From the NCBI RefSeq assembly GCF_042100115.1, contig NC_091278.1, positions 2,108,001 through 2,172,000 on the forward strand: a stretch of 64,000 nt of DNA, given 5' to 3'. The notes beneath the pieces are model-generated. The model searched no databases. It was not told the origin of the DNA and saw only the letters and a program-made list of their open reading frames with translations. Made by a program: the position numbers and the translations under genes. This stretch comes from Alternaria dauci (taxonomy: Eukaryota; Ascomycota; Dothideomycetes; Pleosporales; Pleosporaceae). Below, piece after piece: positions 41,624-52,049 of this stretch; the first letter of the stretch is position 1; each line of letters starts with the position of its first letter.

Positions 41624-43719
41624 GCCATACATGAATCATATATGGTCATTGGCTATGGTGTCGATGGTGATTCGGTAATATTGAGTCGCACACTTTCGTC
41701 TATGGGTCATAGCCGTACCATGGATGGGATGAGGTGTACCATGGTATTGCTTCGCGATGCCTTCATGAGTCAGAGGTGATGTAGCGACGGAGATGGAGGT
41801 AGGCTCGGCGTCGTTTTTGTCACTACCGTACGGCGTAGGAGGGGTACTAAGCTAGAGTGTCTTGAGAATGTTCTGAAGTAGAGAATGAGGCGCTCGGCGA
41901 TACACAACTCGCCTGATTGCACGTCGGTTACCAAACCAACGCATCCATCATGTCCTCACCGTCAATTAGCAATGCTTTGCAGGTTCTCGGTAGCATGTTC
42001 CTGCATGCTCCCCATCAACGGCTATCAAAAAACTTGATTGATTAGCCTACCAGTGTCTCGTTCCGTGATGTCAGTATCCACAGGTAGGAACTGTACATGC
42101 ACGCTGACCCATCTTACGAGCTCGGCCTGCCCGGGTCCAGAATAAGTACGCATCGTTGTCAGTCGACGGATTGTGCGTCGAGCACGGCAGCTGAGCGAAC
42201 TTCAGTGTATTGGCGCCGTCGAAGAAGATGGTTCCTTCCAAATTTGCATCTGATGCCTCTGTAAGATGCGATCCAACGGACAGGATGCGCGTTGACTGGA
42301 GGCACGCCGGTATCTCCGTTCTGATGTTTAGCGGCGCTTGGCGATAACTAATTCGCATTACCCCAGAAGCCTCCTTCTCCACACCCCCAACCCGCTTCGT
42401 CGATGAAGAAGGGCCAACACACTTTTCACCAAAGCAGTGTCCGAAAAAAAAACATATACACAACATTTAAGAGAGCTCAAAAGTGGGCCTCCGCCTTGAC
42501 ACCAATCCTTCTTGAATGAAACCCGCTGTCACAGCTCAAAGGCGACATTCACAGGACCATCGCACCTCACGGAGGCGGCCAGGACTTTCCCTAATACAGC
42601 ATGCTATCCGACAAGCGGGGAGCCTCCGCGCACCGAACGACTCAAGCAAAACGTAAAAGAAGGCTCGAAGGAGTCGGTAATTTGAGCAATGGAAACGGCA
42701 GTCGGCTCGTTCATCACGGGACCACATCATTCATTGGTGGATCGGCACCTCTCTGGAGTCGAGACATCTCCACAGCCGGAGGAAAGGCGTCCGAAGCAAT
42801 TTGTATAAGAGGTCTCGCTCCCCACGGGGTGGCAGGTCTGTTTGGCTTCTCCAAAACGTCGGCAACATGTCGGTAGCAAAACTGAGAGATGGTGCTCTCT
42901 GGATTTGGTGCGCTGAGTCTAATGGTTGACGCGGGTATGTGTGTCTATTTCTCTTGTCTCGACATGCTGGTTTTGTTCGATGCGACCAGCACCCCATACA
43001 CACATGACCCATGGGGTACCTCTATACTATAACACGGAGTTAAAGCTAACCATTGCAGAGGTATCTGGAGACTCCATCAAAAGTCTCTCCACATGCGCAC
43101 CACAACTGTCATCCCATATACTGCCGTTCCCATCTACCGGTACCGCCTCGGTCTTCCGAACATCATCCGGTTTCACAATCTGGGCAAAGCATCGTGATCT
43201 GGAAAACGTCACAAGTCACATTGCTCATCTCACGACGCTCTCACTATGATCCACCAGGACCCTCTTTTCTCAAAAACTTCACGGCTCTTGGCTCAGGATT
43301 TTCACGCTTTGTCGCGCGTAGCGGGCCGCTAGCGCTGCAACCTCGGAGTCGGAGATGAGGTTTTTCGGCCAAGACCGGCGTTTCCGGGCAAACCTGCCAA
43401 GTTGCTACCATGGACACCGTCGAGGAATGCCAATGGATTCGCCCGCAAGGAAAGACCCCATTGAGATACATGTCGACACATGACGTCGTTAGCGATGAAT
43501 TGCCGCGCTCCGCGAATTTTTTTTGGAGAGGTCCTGCAAGAATGGCCACCCCCATCTTTCGAATGCAGAAGTTCAGGCGTACCAATCACCAGAAACCAGG
43601 AACGAAATGTGCAGCACTGGCCGGAGAATAACTTTATCGCGCCGGCTTCCACCCAATGACGCCGCTCAGGACTCAAAGACCGGACTCAACGCCCCAAGCG
43701 ACTTGAGGCTCTGCGGCAT
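41624..43719. other. 2.1-kb gene-free stretch
   Basis: A 16-bp piece of the HET gene 3' end (GATGTAGCGACGGAGA) recurs at 41775-41790. A minus frame at 42071-42466 has a possible donor at its end but no recognisable domain. Otherwise nothing supported. Confidence 0.4.
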
Positions 43720-44260
43720 CTAGTGAGAAATGTCGTGTCCGTGCGTACACCTCTTGCATTTGTTGGGTGACATGAAGCACTTGTCAGCCTCGTCTGCACT
43801 ATAGACGCGTCTATGCCCTTGCATAAGGAACATCCTGGGTAACCCCAAAGGCTCTGATAGGCCAGCTAGGTGAAGTTCAGCATTGGATACTTCGGATCGT
43901 GCAGCCCGCCGATACTTGCGCATATCACCAACATGGCCATATATGGTGGCCATGCGAGGGTGAATGATTGCTACCGTCATTCCTGGAGATGCCTGGACAA
44001 GATCACGCACTATACTCCACACGAATGAACTTACAGTTGCCCAGGACTGGAAACGTCGTGTACTTGCAATAGCTGCGGTGGGCCGATCATCGTCACACTA
44101 TTGCAGTCTGTGCTTCTCGGCGTATCCAACTATTTCCGATACTGCACGAGTTTGAAGAAAATTCACGACCGGCAGCTGTCCGGCTTGAACGTACTCGTGA
44201 CAGGCTGCCCCATTGCCAGCTCCAGCTCCACGGTGCGATGTCATCATACCCTCGTTGCCA
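43720..44260 (-). pseudogene. unknown protein fragment interrupted by a stop
   Basis: The minus frame ending at 43720 reads protein-like (PGMTVAIIHPRMATIYGH, RRAARSEVSNAELHLAGL, PRMFLMQGHRRVYSADEA). Upstream the same frame continues past a TAG (44100-44098, preceded by CAA) into HEYVQAGQLPVVNFLQTR. Either a gene with one nonsense codon or a short gene starting near 43980. Family not recognised. Confidence 0.3.
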
Positions 44261-44348
44261 GGGCGCTCGTGCGAGCGTACCTTTTCGCCTCCATTCCTAG
44301 GGCGTTCTGGAAAATGTTAGTCGGATGGATATGCGGATGAAACTGACA

Positions 44349-44494
44349 CTGGGGCTCCACTGTCAATAGACCCTACGAACCCGTCTCCGCATGCTTTCTG
44401 CTATTTATACGGTGCAGCCTTCTCCCCAAAGTCCACACTGGTCTCCTCTTCTCCAGCTTCTCTCCAGCTCAGTTTTCTGAGAAGTGTACCCCGC
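44349..44494 (+). promoter_or_regulatory. possible CreA (SYGGRG) sites upstream of the hexose transporter
   Basis: CTGGGG at 44349-44354 and CCCCGC (GCGGGG on the other strand) at 44489-44494 both match the SYGGRG consensus of the carbon-repressor CreA/Cre1. A TATTTATA lies at 44402-44409. The consensus is short, so chance is possible. Confidence 0.3.
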
Positions 44495-44565
44495 GCTGCA
44501 GACCGGCTCATTTTTGGCCGACACTTCTTACATTCCTATCAGTTCCTAATTTCGACGCGCCCAAC

Positions 44566-46326
44566 ATGACGGTATTGTCGCGTTTCTACAAGAAGAAGGC
44601 GGTTGAGGAGGAGGTACACGAGAAGGGCACGCCAAACACTGGTACGCCCATGCAGACACCTTCCAGGGGCAATTCTGCTGTGCAGGCCACGGACCTTGAG
44701 CCCAAGGGCCGCGTACCTGCCGTTGCCATCATCCTTGGTGCCGTTGCCAGTATTGGTGGCTTCATGTTCGGATATGAGTCTGGACAAATTTCTGGTTTCC
44801 TCGAAATGGATGACTTCAAGCAACGCTTCGGTGAGAATGCCGAGTTCTCCGCTGTCCGTTCTGGTGCTATTGTTGGTCTGCTAGCGTAAGTCATTCTCTC
44901 CAAACACAATGAGCGCGTCTAACAACCTATCAGCGTCGGTACTCTCTTTGGATGCTTGGGCTCAGCACCTCTGGCTGATACCTTCGGTCGTCGTCTCACC
45001 ATCTCCGGTTCTGCCTTTTTCTACATTGCTGGTGTCATAATCGAAATCACCAGCAAGAATGTCTGGGTTCAATTCGCAATGGGTCGCTTCACTGCCGGTC
45101 TCGGTATCGGAGCCCTTTCCACCGTCGTCCCCATGTACCAATCTGAATCGATCCCCAAGCGCATCCGTGGCGCCACCGTCTCCTCGTACCAATTGTTCAT
45201 CACACTCGGTATCTGGACTGCATACATGGTCAACTACGGTACATCAAAGGACTACACCAACAGTGCTCAATGGCGTATTCCCAACGGCCTCTCCGCACTT
45301 TGGGCCATCATCCTTGGCAGCACCATCCTGCTTCTGCCCGAGTCTCCCCGTTTCGCGTACCGCAAGGGCAAGGTCGATGAGGCGCGCGCCAACATGGCCC
45401 GTCTCAACGGTGTTGACCCCCACAGTGCTTTCATCGACGCCGAAATTGCCGAGATCCAGGAGAAGCTAGAGGCTGAGGCTGCTGGTGGTGAACACCCATG
45501 GCACGAGATCTTCACCGGTCCCCGCATGCTGTACCGCACCCTGCTCGGTATGGTCCTCCAGGCTGGTCAGCAGTTGACTGGTGCCAACTACTTCTTCTAC
45601 TACGGAACAACCATTTTCTCTGCCACTGGTCTCGAGAACTCCTACGTCACTTCCATTATTCTTGGTACCGTCAACGTCGTCGCCACAATCTTTGGTCTCT
45701 GGATTGTTGAGAACGTCGGTCGCCGCAAGGCTATGATGGTCGGTGCTGCGTGGATGGCCATGTGTCTGTTCATCTACTCCTTCGTCGGCCAGTACAGTCT
45801 CTCCCGTGACGCGCCCCAGACCACCCCTGCAGCCGGAAACGTCATGATCGTCTTCACCTGCCTGTTCATTGCCGCATTCGCCACTACATGGGGTCCCCTC
45901 GTCTGGGCCATTGTCGGAGAGTTGTACCCCGCCCGTTACCGCGCCACCTGCATGGGTCTCGCTACCGCGTCCAACTGGCTCTTCAACTTCATCATCTCCT
46001 TCTGCTCCACTCTTATCAGCGACCAGATCCACTACTTGTACGGTCTTGTTTTCGCCGTCTCGCTTGTCATGCTCTTCTTCGTCGTCTACTTCTTCATGAT
46101 TGAGACCAAGGGCCGTTCGCTCGAGGAGATTGACACCATGTACATGATCCACGTCAACCCCATCACTTCTGCCAAGTGGGACCCGTCGAGCCTGCAGAAG
46201 GACGGCCTTGTTGATACCGACAGGCTACACATGGGTACTGGCGGTCGCACATTCAGCAAGGCTGAGCAGGCTGGTACCCACGGTGGTATTTTGGAGCCGG
46301 CTGAGCGCAACGAGAACCAGGTCTAA
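44566..46326 (+). CDS. MFS hexose transporter (HXT-like sugar porter)
   Basis: Exons 44566-44885 and 44934-46326 (48-nt intron) give 570 residues with 12 predicted membrane segments. Signatures: GGFMFGYESGQISGF in TM1, DTFGRR, RFTAGLGIGALSTVVPMYQSE, PESPRFAYRKGK after TM6, QQLTGANYFFYYGTTIF in TM7 with the QQ sugar-contact motif, VENVGRRKAM, and ETKGRSLEEIDTMY after TM12. This is the fungal monosaccharide/H+ symporter pattern. The cytosolic tail is long and Gly/Glu-rich. Two CreA-like sites and a TATTTATA precede it, which would fit carbon-source control (inference). Confidence 0.9.
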
Positions 46327-46683
46327 ATGGCTGGTTGTTCAGTGAATGAGGCTATGATGGAGAAAGAACCATTTCTACGTTTGGATATGGAATATAACGG
46401 CCTACACTTTATCAGTTGTAATTCAAAATGATTGTCCGTTCTATAGGACACTGCAAGGGTATGCTTATGTAGCACATGCTCAATACATTATCATCAAATT
46501 ATTCGTCATTCTCTGCTATTAAGTGTGAGTGCTGTCTTGACTGGAAGGTGAACGCCAATATGTATCTGTCAGAGTTTTCACGCAGACTCTAAGTATAAAT
46601 CTGCAATACAGCTTCCTCTGTGTACTTAGAGACCCTCACGATACCAATTTCCATCTCCCTGGAACACATTCGTTTCAGATGCA
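46327..46683. other. intergenic, 3' region of the hexose transporter
   Basis: Nothing recognised. Confidence 0.5.
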
Positions 46684-47040
46684 CTACGAGTTTTTGATCC
46701 AACGTCGGAGTGGGTTGGGCAATGAATGGACAAGGGCTAGTCCCGTACCAGAGAATACCCAGTCCTGCTCGGGTACCTTGACATGTCCATGTTTTACATA
46801 ATGCACTGCGCTAGCTTGGAAGATAGAATGGTGACCAATGGAAGATCCATCGAGGCAGGCGAGGTACAAGTAGAATATGATGCGGGGATATGAGACGAGG
46901 ATTTGCCTCAGATCATCAACAAGCGCCAGCGCGTAGTCCTCATGGCGACTAAGAAATTGAATGCGATTGCGCATTTTGGATGCAATGTTACCGGCGGAGC
47001 AAGCATGTAGTAAAATAGCGAGATTGGGGAAGGTTCCAAT
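46684..47040 (-). CDS. possible exon of an unknown gene
   Basis: From an AG acceptor at 47042-47041 the minus frame reads 118 codons to a stop: IGTFPNLAILLHACSAGN, ALALVDDLRQILVSYPRI, IFYLYLACLDGSSIGHHS and GHVKVPEQDWVFSGTGLA. Composition is protein-like and uniform. I cannot place an upstream exon with a start codon before the chitin-binding gene, nor name a family. It may be a gene fragment. Confidence 0.35.
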   Translation of the reverse strand: MGTFPNLAILLHACSAGNIASKMRNRIQFLSRHEDYALALVDDLRQILVSYPRIIFYLYLACLDGSSIGHHSIFQASAVHYVKHGHVKVPEQDWVFSGTGLALVHSLPNPLRRWIKNS

Positions 47041-47303
47041 CTATCTGTTTAGCAGATTATTCTAGTGGTCTTGTAGAGGTACTTTGAAGGTGAACACGTT
47101 TTATGTTCAACAGTCTTCGTATTGAATACACACTTTTACCGCAATACAAGATGACTGGGTGGTACGAAGGAGCTCTATTTCTATATCTGGGATTTGACTA
47201 CGCTCAGCTGGACAGTGTGGTGACTTTCCTAGGTTCCTTGAGCACATAATGAGTCTTCTGGTAAGAATTGAATTACCTTTGCTTCGTATAGCGATCAAGT
47301 CGT

Positions 47304-48792
47304 CTACGCACTACCATTCCACAGCCCAATGCTGACAGATTTTCCAACACCAAGTAACGCGCTGACGCTCTCGTCACCACGGCGAACCGGGGCACTCGAG
47401 CAGGTAGCAACCTTACAAATCCTAATATAATCATTCGAGTCCGGGTCTGAAATGAAGCCATTGACATACTTCCACAAATTGCACGTGGAAGTCTTGTACG
47501 AAAAGGCCATACAGTTATCAATCTCGTCGCACTTTTGACGGCACGCATCGACCGAGATACCGGGAATGCTAGAGATGGCCTGGGAGCCCGAGGCCGGTGT
47601 CTCTCCGCAGCGGACAAAGTAGTCGTCTTGGCACTGCGCGCCGTAGCAAGGGCAGCTATTTGCGAGACCTGCGGTGAATTTGGGGCAGGTGGGGTAGGGA
47701 ACACAAGACACGGTTGGTGCCGGGGGGACGCAGACGGTAGACGTGGATGTGCTGGTCATGCCGGTGGAGATGGGCACGGTAGATGTTGCCAATGTTGAGG
47801 GCGGGGCGGTGGTGGCTGCCATGGGGTTGGCCTCGCAATCACGGTTGTAGTATGTGAGGCCGGTGTTTGGCGAGGGGACAACATTGGTGCTGGTAATTGG
47901 TAGTCTGGCGAAGTAGCATGTGTCTGAGTAGATGATGTAGCTTCTGCATTGGCTATTGGCCTTGCAATCTGCTAAGCATGCATCTAGAGATGTGAATGGC
48001 TTGCCAGAAAAGACTTGGAGGTCAACGACGTCGTATCCCGCAACGCCACAGAACTCCTCAGCAGTTGGCGACGGGGAGGCCGTGGTAGAAGACGTAGAAG
48101 TGACGGCGATTTCGGAAGACGTGCTGGTCGTGCTGATAGTCGACTCGGTGGTCGAAGAGCTGGAAACTGGAGCTGCGCTAGAGCTAGAGCTGTCGAGGGA
48201 GCTGGAGCTGAGGGTGGAAGAACTGACAGCAGAGCTTGAAGAAACGGCATCGCATTTTCCAAACCCAGGCTGGCAACCCGTTCCACAGTAAGCACTTGAG
48301 CTTCCACAGTATGAGTACTGGGAGCAGCAGTCACCATACTTTCCACCGGAGCATGTCATTCCCGCCGGTGATGCTCCGTACAGGTTTCCGCAGCGAGCAT
48401 TCGTCGTGACCTTGACTGCAGCAGAAGACGGGGCCACTGGCGAAACCACAGTGGTAGAAGAGGTGCTGCTGTGGCTGGATGATGTCGAAGTGCGCGCAGG
48501 GGTGGCAACGCTGTTGCAGGTACCAAACGGCGACTGACAACCAGTTCCGCAGTAGTCCTTGGTCTTGCCGCTACAGAAAAAGATCAGTAAACTGCTAGAT
48601 GTACATGCAGGCTTTGTACTCAGTTACTTACCAGTAACCGTATTGAGAGCAGCAGTTACCCCATTTTGAGCCTGTGCAGCTCATGCCTCCGGGCAAGGCA
48701 TTGTAGGCGTTTCCGCATCGCGCGTTTGTTGATACTTTGCCAGCGACAAGCGTTGCCGCTGCAGCAAAAGGGAGGAGAAGATCCCAACGCAT
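47304..48792 (-). CDS. secreted chitin-binding protein, two CBM18 and two PAN/apple-like domains
   Basis: Exon 1 48792-48632 and exon 2 48570-47304 (61-nt intron) give 475 residues. MRWDLLLPFAAAATLVAG is the signal peptide. The first hevein-type CBM18 (about 25-72) spans the intron, whose removal restores CCSQYGYCGKTKDYCGTGC. The second (about 111-162) repeats it (CCSQYSYCGSSSAYCGTGC). A long Ser/Thr linker (O-glycosylation likely) leads to a PAN/apple-like block (about 225-300, DACLADCKANSQCRSYI). A second lies near the C-terminus (about 395-460, DACRQKCDEIDNCMAFSY). CBM18 binds chitin; such proteins may shield the fungal wall or sequester chitin fragments from host receptors. No catalytic domain. 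Confidence 0.88.
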
Positions 48793-48935
48793 CGCGAATG
48801 ATATTAGGGATTAATATGTAAGTACTAAAGAGCGTGCTATTATCACAAACCAAAGAGCGAGGGAGCGACTGTTGGTGGGATGCTCGTAGAGAGTGAAACG
48901 AGATGAGGATTTGACAGAAGCTGGAGATGCTACAG

Positions 48936-48942
48936 CTATATA
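48936..48942 (-). promoter_or_regulatory. TATA-like box of the chitin-binding gene
   Basis: TATATAG on the minus strand about 145 bases before the ATG. Confidence 0.4.
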
Positions 48943-50228
48943 CCTACTATTTTCTCGCGATGAAGTTACCGCTCTACAGCAATAGCACCGACGTGGCTTG
49001 CATACCCACATAGGCAGGCCACGAAGGCCTCGTCCAGACCGTCACCGAAGCCACAAACTCGTCCCTGGTATTCGCGCGCGAGCACGACAATGAGTCGAAG
49101 ATCGTCTACATCAGGCTACGCGCAGGGCATGAAGCCTTGTAGGAGAAAGGGCATGTCAGCGGGAGATGAGCAAATGGCGCCACCGATGGATTATAGTCTG
49201 CCGCGTGTCGTGTGATTGGTGTAACCCCCTATAGGCACGTGTTGCCGCAAGCCACGCGCGCGCGCGAGGCTGATCACGACTAACCGAGTGGGATGATCTT
49301 CGGCCGCTCCGCAATATGGAGGCTTTTCAGGTACCAGAGTGAATAGTGGCATACCCAGAGTTTCGTGGGATGGCTTCGTAGGCGAGGAGTGTTGTTGGAG
49401 GCTGCTGCGGTTCGGGGGGCGGGCCGACTGAGGGTTCAACTGGACCACCGAGCTCCTACCGGTAGCGAAACAATCTTAGGGGATACCTTGAACTTCTGCA
49501 ACGTCTGCGCTTTCTCTTCTCTCAACATGCTCCTGTCCTCTGCGCTATCGCGCAGAAGTGTGTGCCTTGGAGCTATTCGGGTACATGGTCGTCGTTTTGC
49601 GACCCTTGTTTGTTCACTTCACCAGCCCATCTGGCCTAGTATCTCAGCGCTACACGTGTCGAGAGAACACCCATCTCATCAGCCATGTCTTGTTGAAACC
49701 AGCGAGCTTGTTTGTTTGTTTGTGCACATGCTTCAGTCGTCTGCTCCAACTTTTCCATATTCAGCCCAGATCCATTATTGGATCGCTCTGTACCGACTTC
49801 TGCTTGCTGCAATGGACGCGTGCAGTCAACCCTACGGTGGATGAGTAAACAGGCTACCGTGCGGTAAGTCTTGCAACGACAAACACGATACGTCGACAGA
49901 CTTGGCGCGTCGGTCCTCACATGATGGGCAAAAGTCAAGGGCAGGAGAAGGAGGTGCGCGGCTCTTCGGCGCCCATCAGCCTCGGCAAGTCGAACAGCCA
50001 GCCAACCAGCCGAATACCGACGTAGGCCCAGCTCTCCGGAGCACTGGAGCTTGCACATGCCACCCTCTCCCGCCCCGCTGAAGCATTTTGAGTCTTTGCA
50101 ACCACTGTGGGCAGAGTCGCGTACGTGTCCACTTGCTTCGCAGAGCTTTTTTTTTGCTGTCTATACCACGCCGTGTTATAGGTACTGCCCCGGATCTACC
50201 GACGCGACCCCCACCACCGCTTTCCGCC
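48943..50228. other. gene-free stretch
   Basis: Divergent upstream regions of the chitin-binding gene and the carnitine carrier. Frames of up to 160 codons are not domain-like. A CGCGCGCGCG stretch is at 49256-49265. Confidence 0.45.
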
Positions 50229-51266
50229 ATGTCAAACACGACCGACGCGGTGATTGAGAAGCTTCCCAGCACCGCAGAGCTCAAGGAAGATGTCAAGGCC
50301 GCATCCAAGTCGTCGCTGCAGTCGCTGCGGGCGCTGCTAGCTGGAGGCGTGGGTGGTGTGTTTGCCGTCGTCGTGGGCCACCCGTTTGATCTGGTCAAAG
50401 TGAGGATGCAGACGGCAGAGAAGGGCGTATACACTGGCGCCATGGACGTTGTGCGGAAAACCATCGCCAAGGAGGGGCTGGCCAGGGGGCTGTATGCCGG
50501 TGTTTCTGCGCCGCTTGTTGGTGTCACGCCCATGTGTGAGTAGCCTCGAGAAGCTGCGTATGGCAACATGAGCTGACACTCTCCAGTCGCCGTCTCCTTT
50601 TGGGGCTACGATCTCGGCAAGCAGCTCGTCTCCAGCGTCTCCAGAGTCCAAAACAACCAGTTCAGCGTCGCACAAATCTCCGCCGCCGGCTTCTTCAGCG
50701 CCATCCCCATGACCATCATCACCGCACCCTTTGAGCGCGTAAAAGTGCTGCTGCAAATCCAGGGACAGAAGACGCTAGCACCTGGCGAGAAGCCCCGGTA
50801 CTCTGGTGGTATGGACGTGGTGAAGCAACTGTACAAAGAGGGCGGCATCAAGTCCGTATACCGTGGCTCTGCCATGACACTGGCCCGTGATGGCCCAGGA
50901 TCAGCCCTCTACTTCGCCACGTACGAGTACTTCAAGCGTACCCTTACCCCCAAAGATCCAGTCACTGGACAGCCTGGATCGCTGAGCATGGGCGCAGTCA
51001 TGGTGGCCGGCGGTGCTGCCGGCGTCGCCATGTGGATTCCAGTCTTCCCCGTTGACACCATCAAGTCGCGCTTGCAGAGTGCCGAGGGCAGACCGACAAT
51101 CAGTGGAACCATCAAGGGCATTCACGCCAGTGGCGGCCTCAAGGCCTTCTTCCCCGGCATTGGACCTGCCATGGCGCGAGCAGTGCCTGCCAACGCAGCT
51201 ACCTTTGCTGGCGTAGAGCTTGCGCAAAAAGCCATGACTAAGATGTTCGACCGCGACGGCGAGTAG
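50229..51266 (+). CDS. CRC1: mitochondrial carnitine/acylcarnitine carrier
   Basis: Exons 50229-50535 and 50587-51266 (51-nt intron, GTGAGT...CTCCAG) give 328 residues. Three mitochondrial-carrier repeats are present, each with the Px[DE]xx[KR] motif: HPFDLVKVRMQ, APFERVKVLLQ and FPVDTIKSRLQ. The third-repeat end RAVPANAATFAGVELAQ is typical of the carnitine/acylcarnitine translocase group (yeast Crc1, Aspergillus AcuH). It exchanges acylcarnitine for carnitine across the inner membrane, supporting growth on acetate and fatty acids. An N-terminal extension of about 30 residues precedes the first repeat. Complete; the subgroup call is by motif. Confidence 0.85.
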
Positions 51267-52049
51267 GCGTCCTTGTGAGCCCTGCCGAAACAAATCATCT
51301 GGTCGAGGCAAAATCATTTGTGACGACCATCAAGGGCTTTTTCAAGCTCTCCGTGCGCTTCTCCACGGGTGACGCTTTTTCATCTCTTTTGTACTCCATG
51401 TCCAGTTCCATCTTATCTTGACCGAGCCAATCGACCATGTTGGTGGCATAGCATATGGCGTTGTTTTACGTTCCTACGCCCCTAGCGCTTATGTATAGAG
51501 TAGGTAAGGGGCTTCCTAGATGGCGTCTCCCTCGTCTGTCTTCTCGCCAATAGATACTATTTCTACACACACCTCACCGCAAGCCAACTTCTCTTTGATG
51601 ATCCAGCAGAGTCGTTCCAAGGGTGGCCATGTGGTCGGCCCTAGCAAGGGATAGAGGTGGGGGGTGGCGGAATGCGGATGCAACCGCAGCTCTCTTCGCT
51701 TCTCTTCGTCCGAAACATCTATACTTCTCCTTCGGCGCTCGTCTAGCGTGTGGGGTCGGCAACATATCGGGCATGACTCTGCAATTGTTGGCGCGTGCTT
51801 TCTTTGTTTCCCATGGTTCAATTCTCCGATGTATATCGCCACCACCCCACGTCAATCTGCCTTGACTACTTCTTTGTTCCAGCGATTTGTTTCCCGTATT
51901 CGTGAGATGTGTGTTTCAGAAATACGTTCGATACGCGTGTCGGTCTTGCTGAGAAGATTGACGGGATATCCTGCTGATGCGCGGACGGAGAATGGCTAAT
52001 ATTGTCCTCCGACGGCCTGATCACGGTAGTGGAAGATTGGGATAAGAGA
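51267..52049. other. intergenic
   Basis: 3' region of the carrier and promoter side of the next gene; nothing recognised. Confidence 0.45.

Noticed and set aside
42071..42466. 131-codon minus-strand frame with a possible splice donor
   Set aside because: No recognisable domain and no acceptor exon giving sensible protein; kept only as a remark.
45466..46152. 228-codon minus-strand frame, acidic
   Set aside because: Antisense shadow of the hexose transporter, whose codon bias keeps this frame open.
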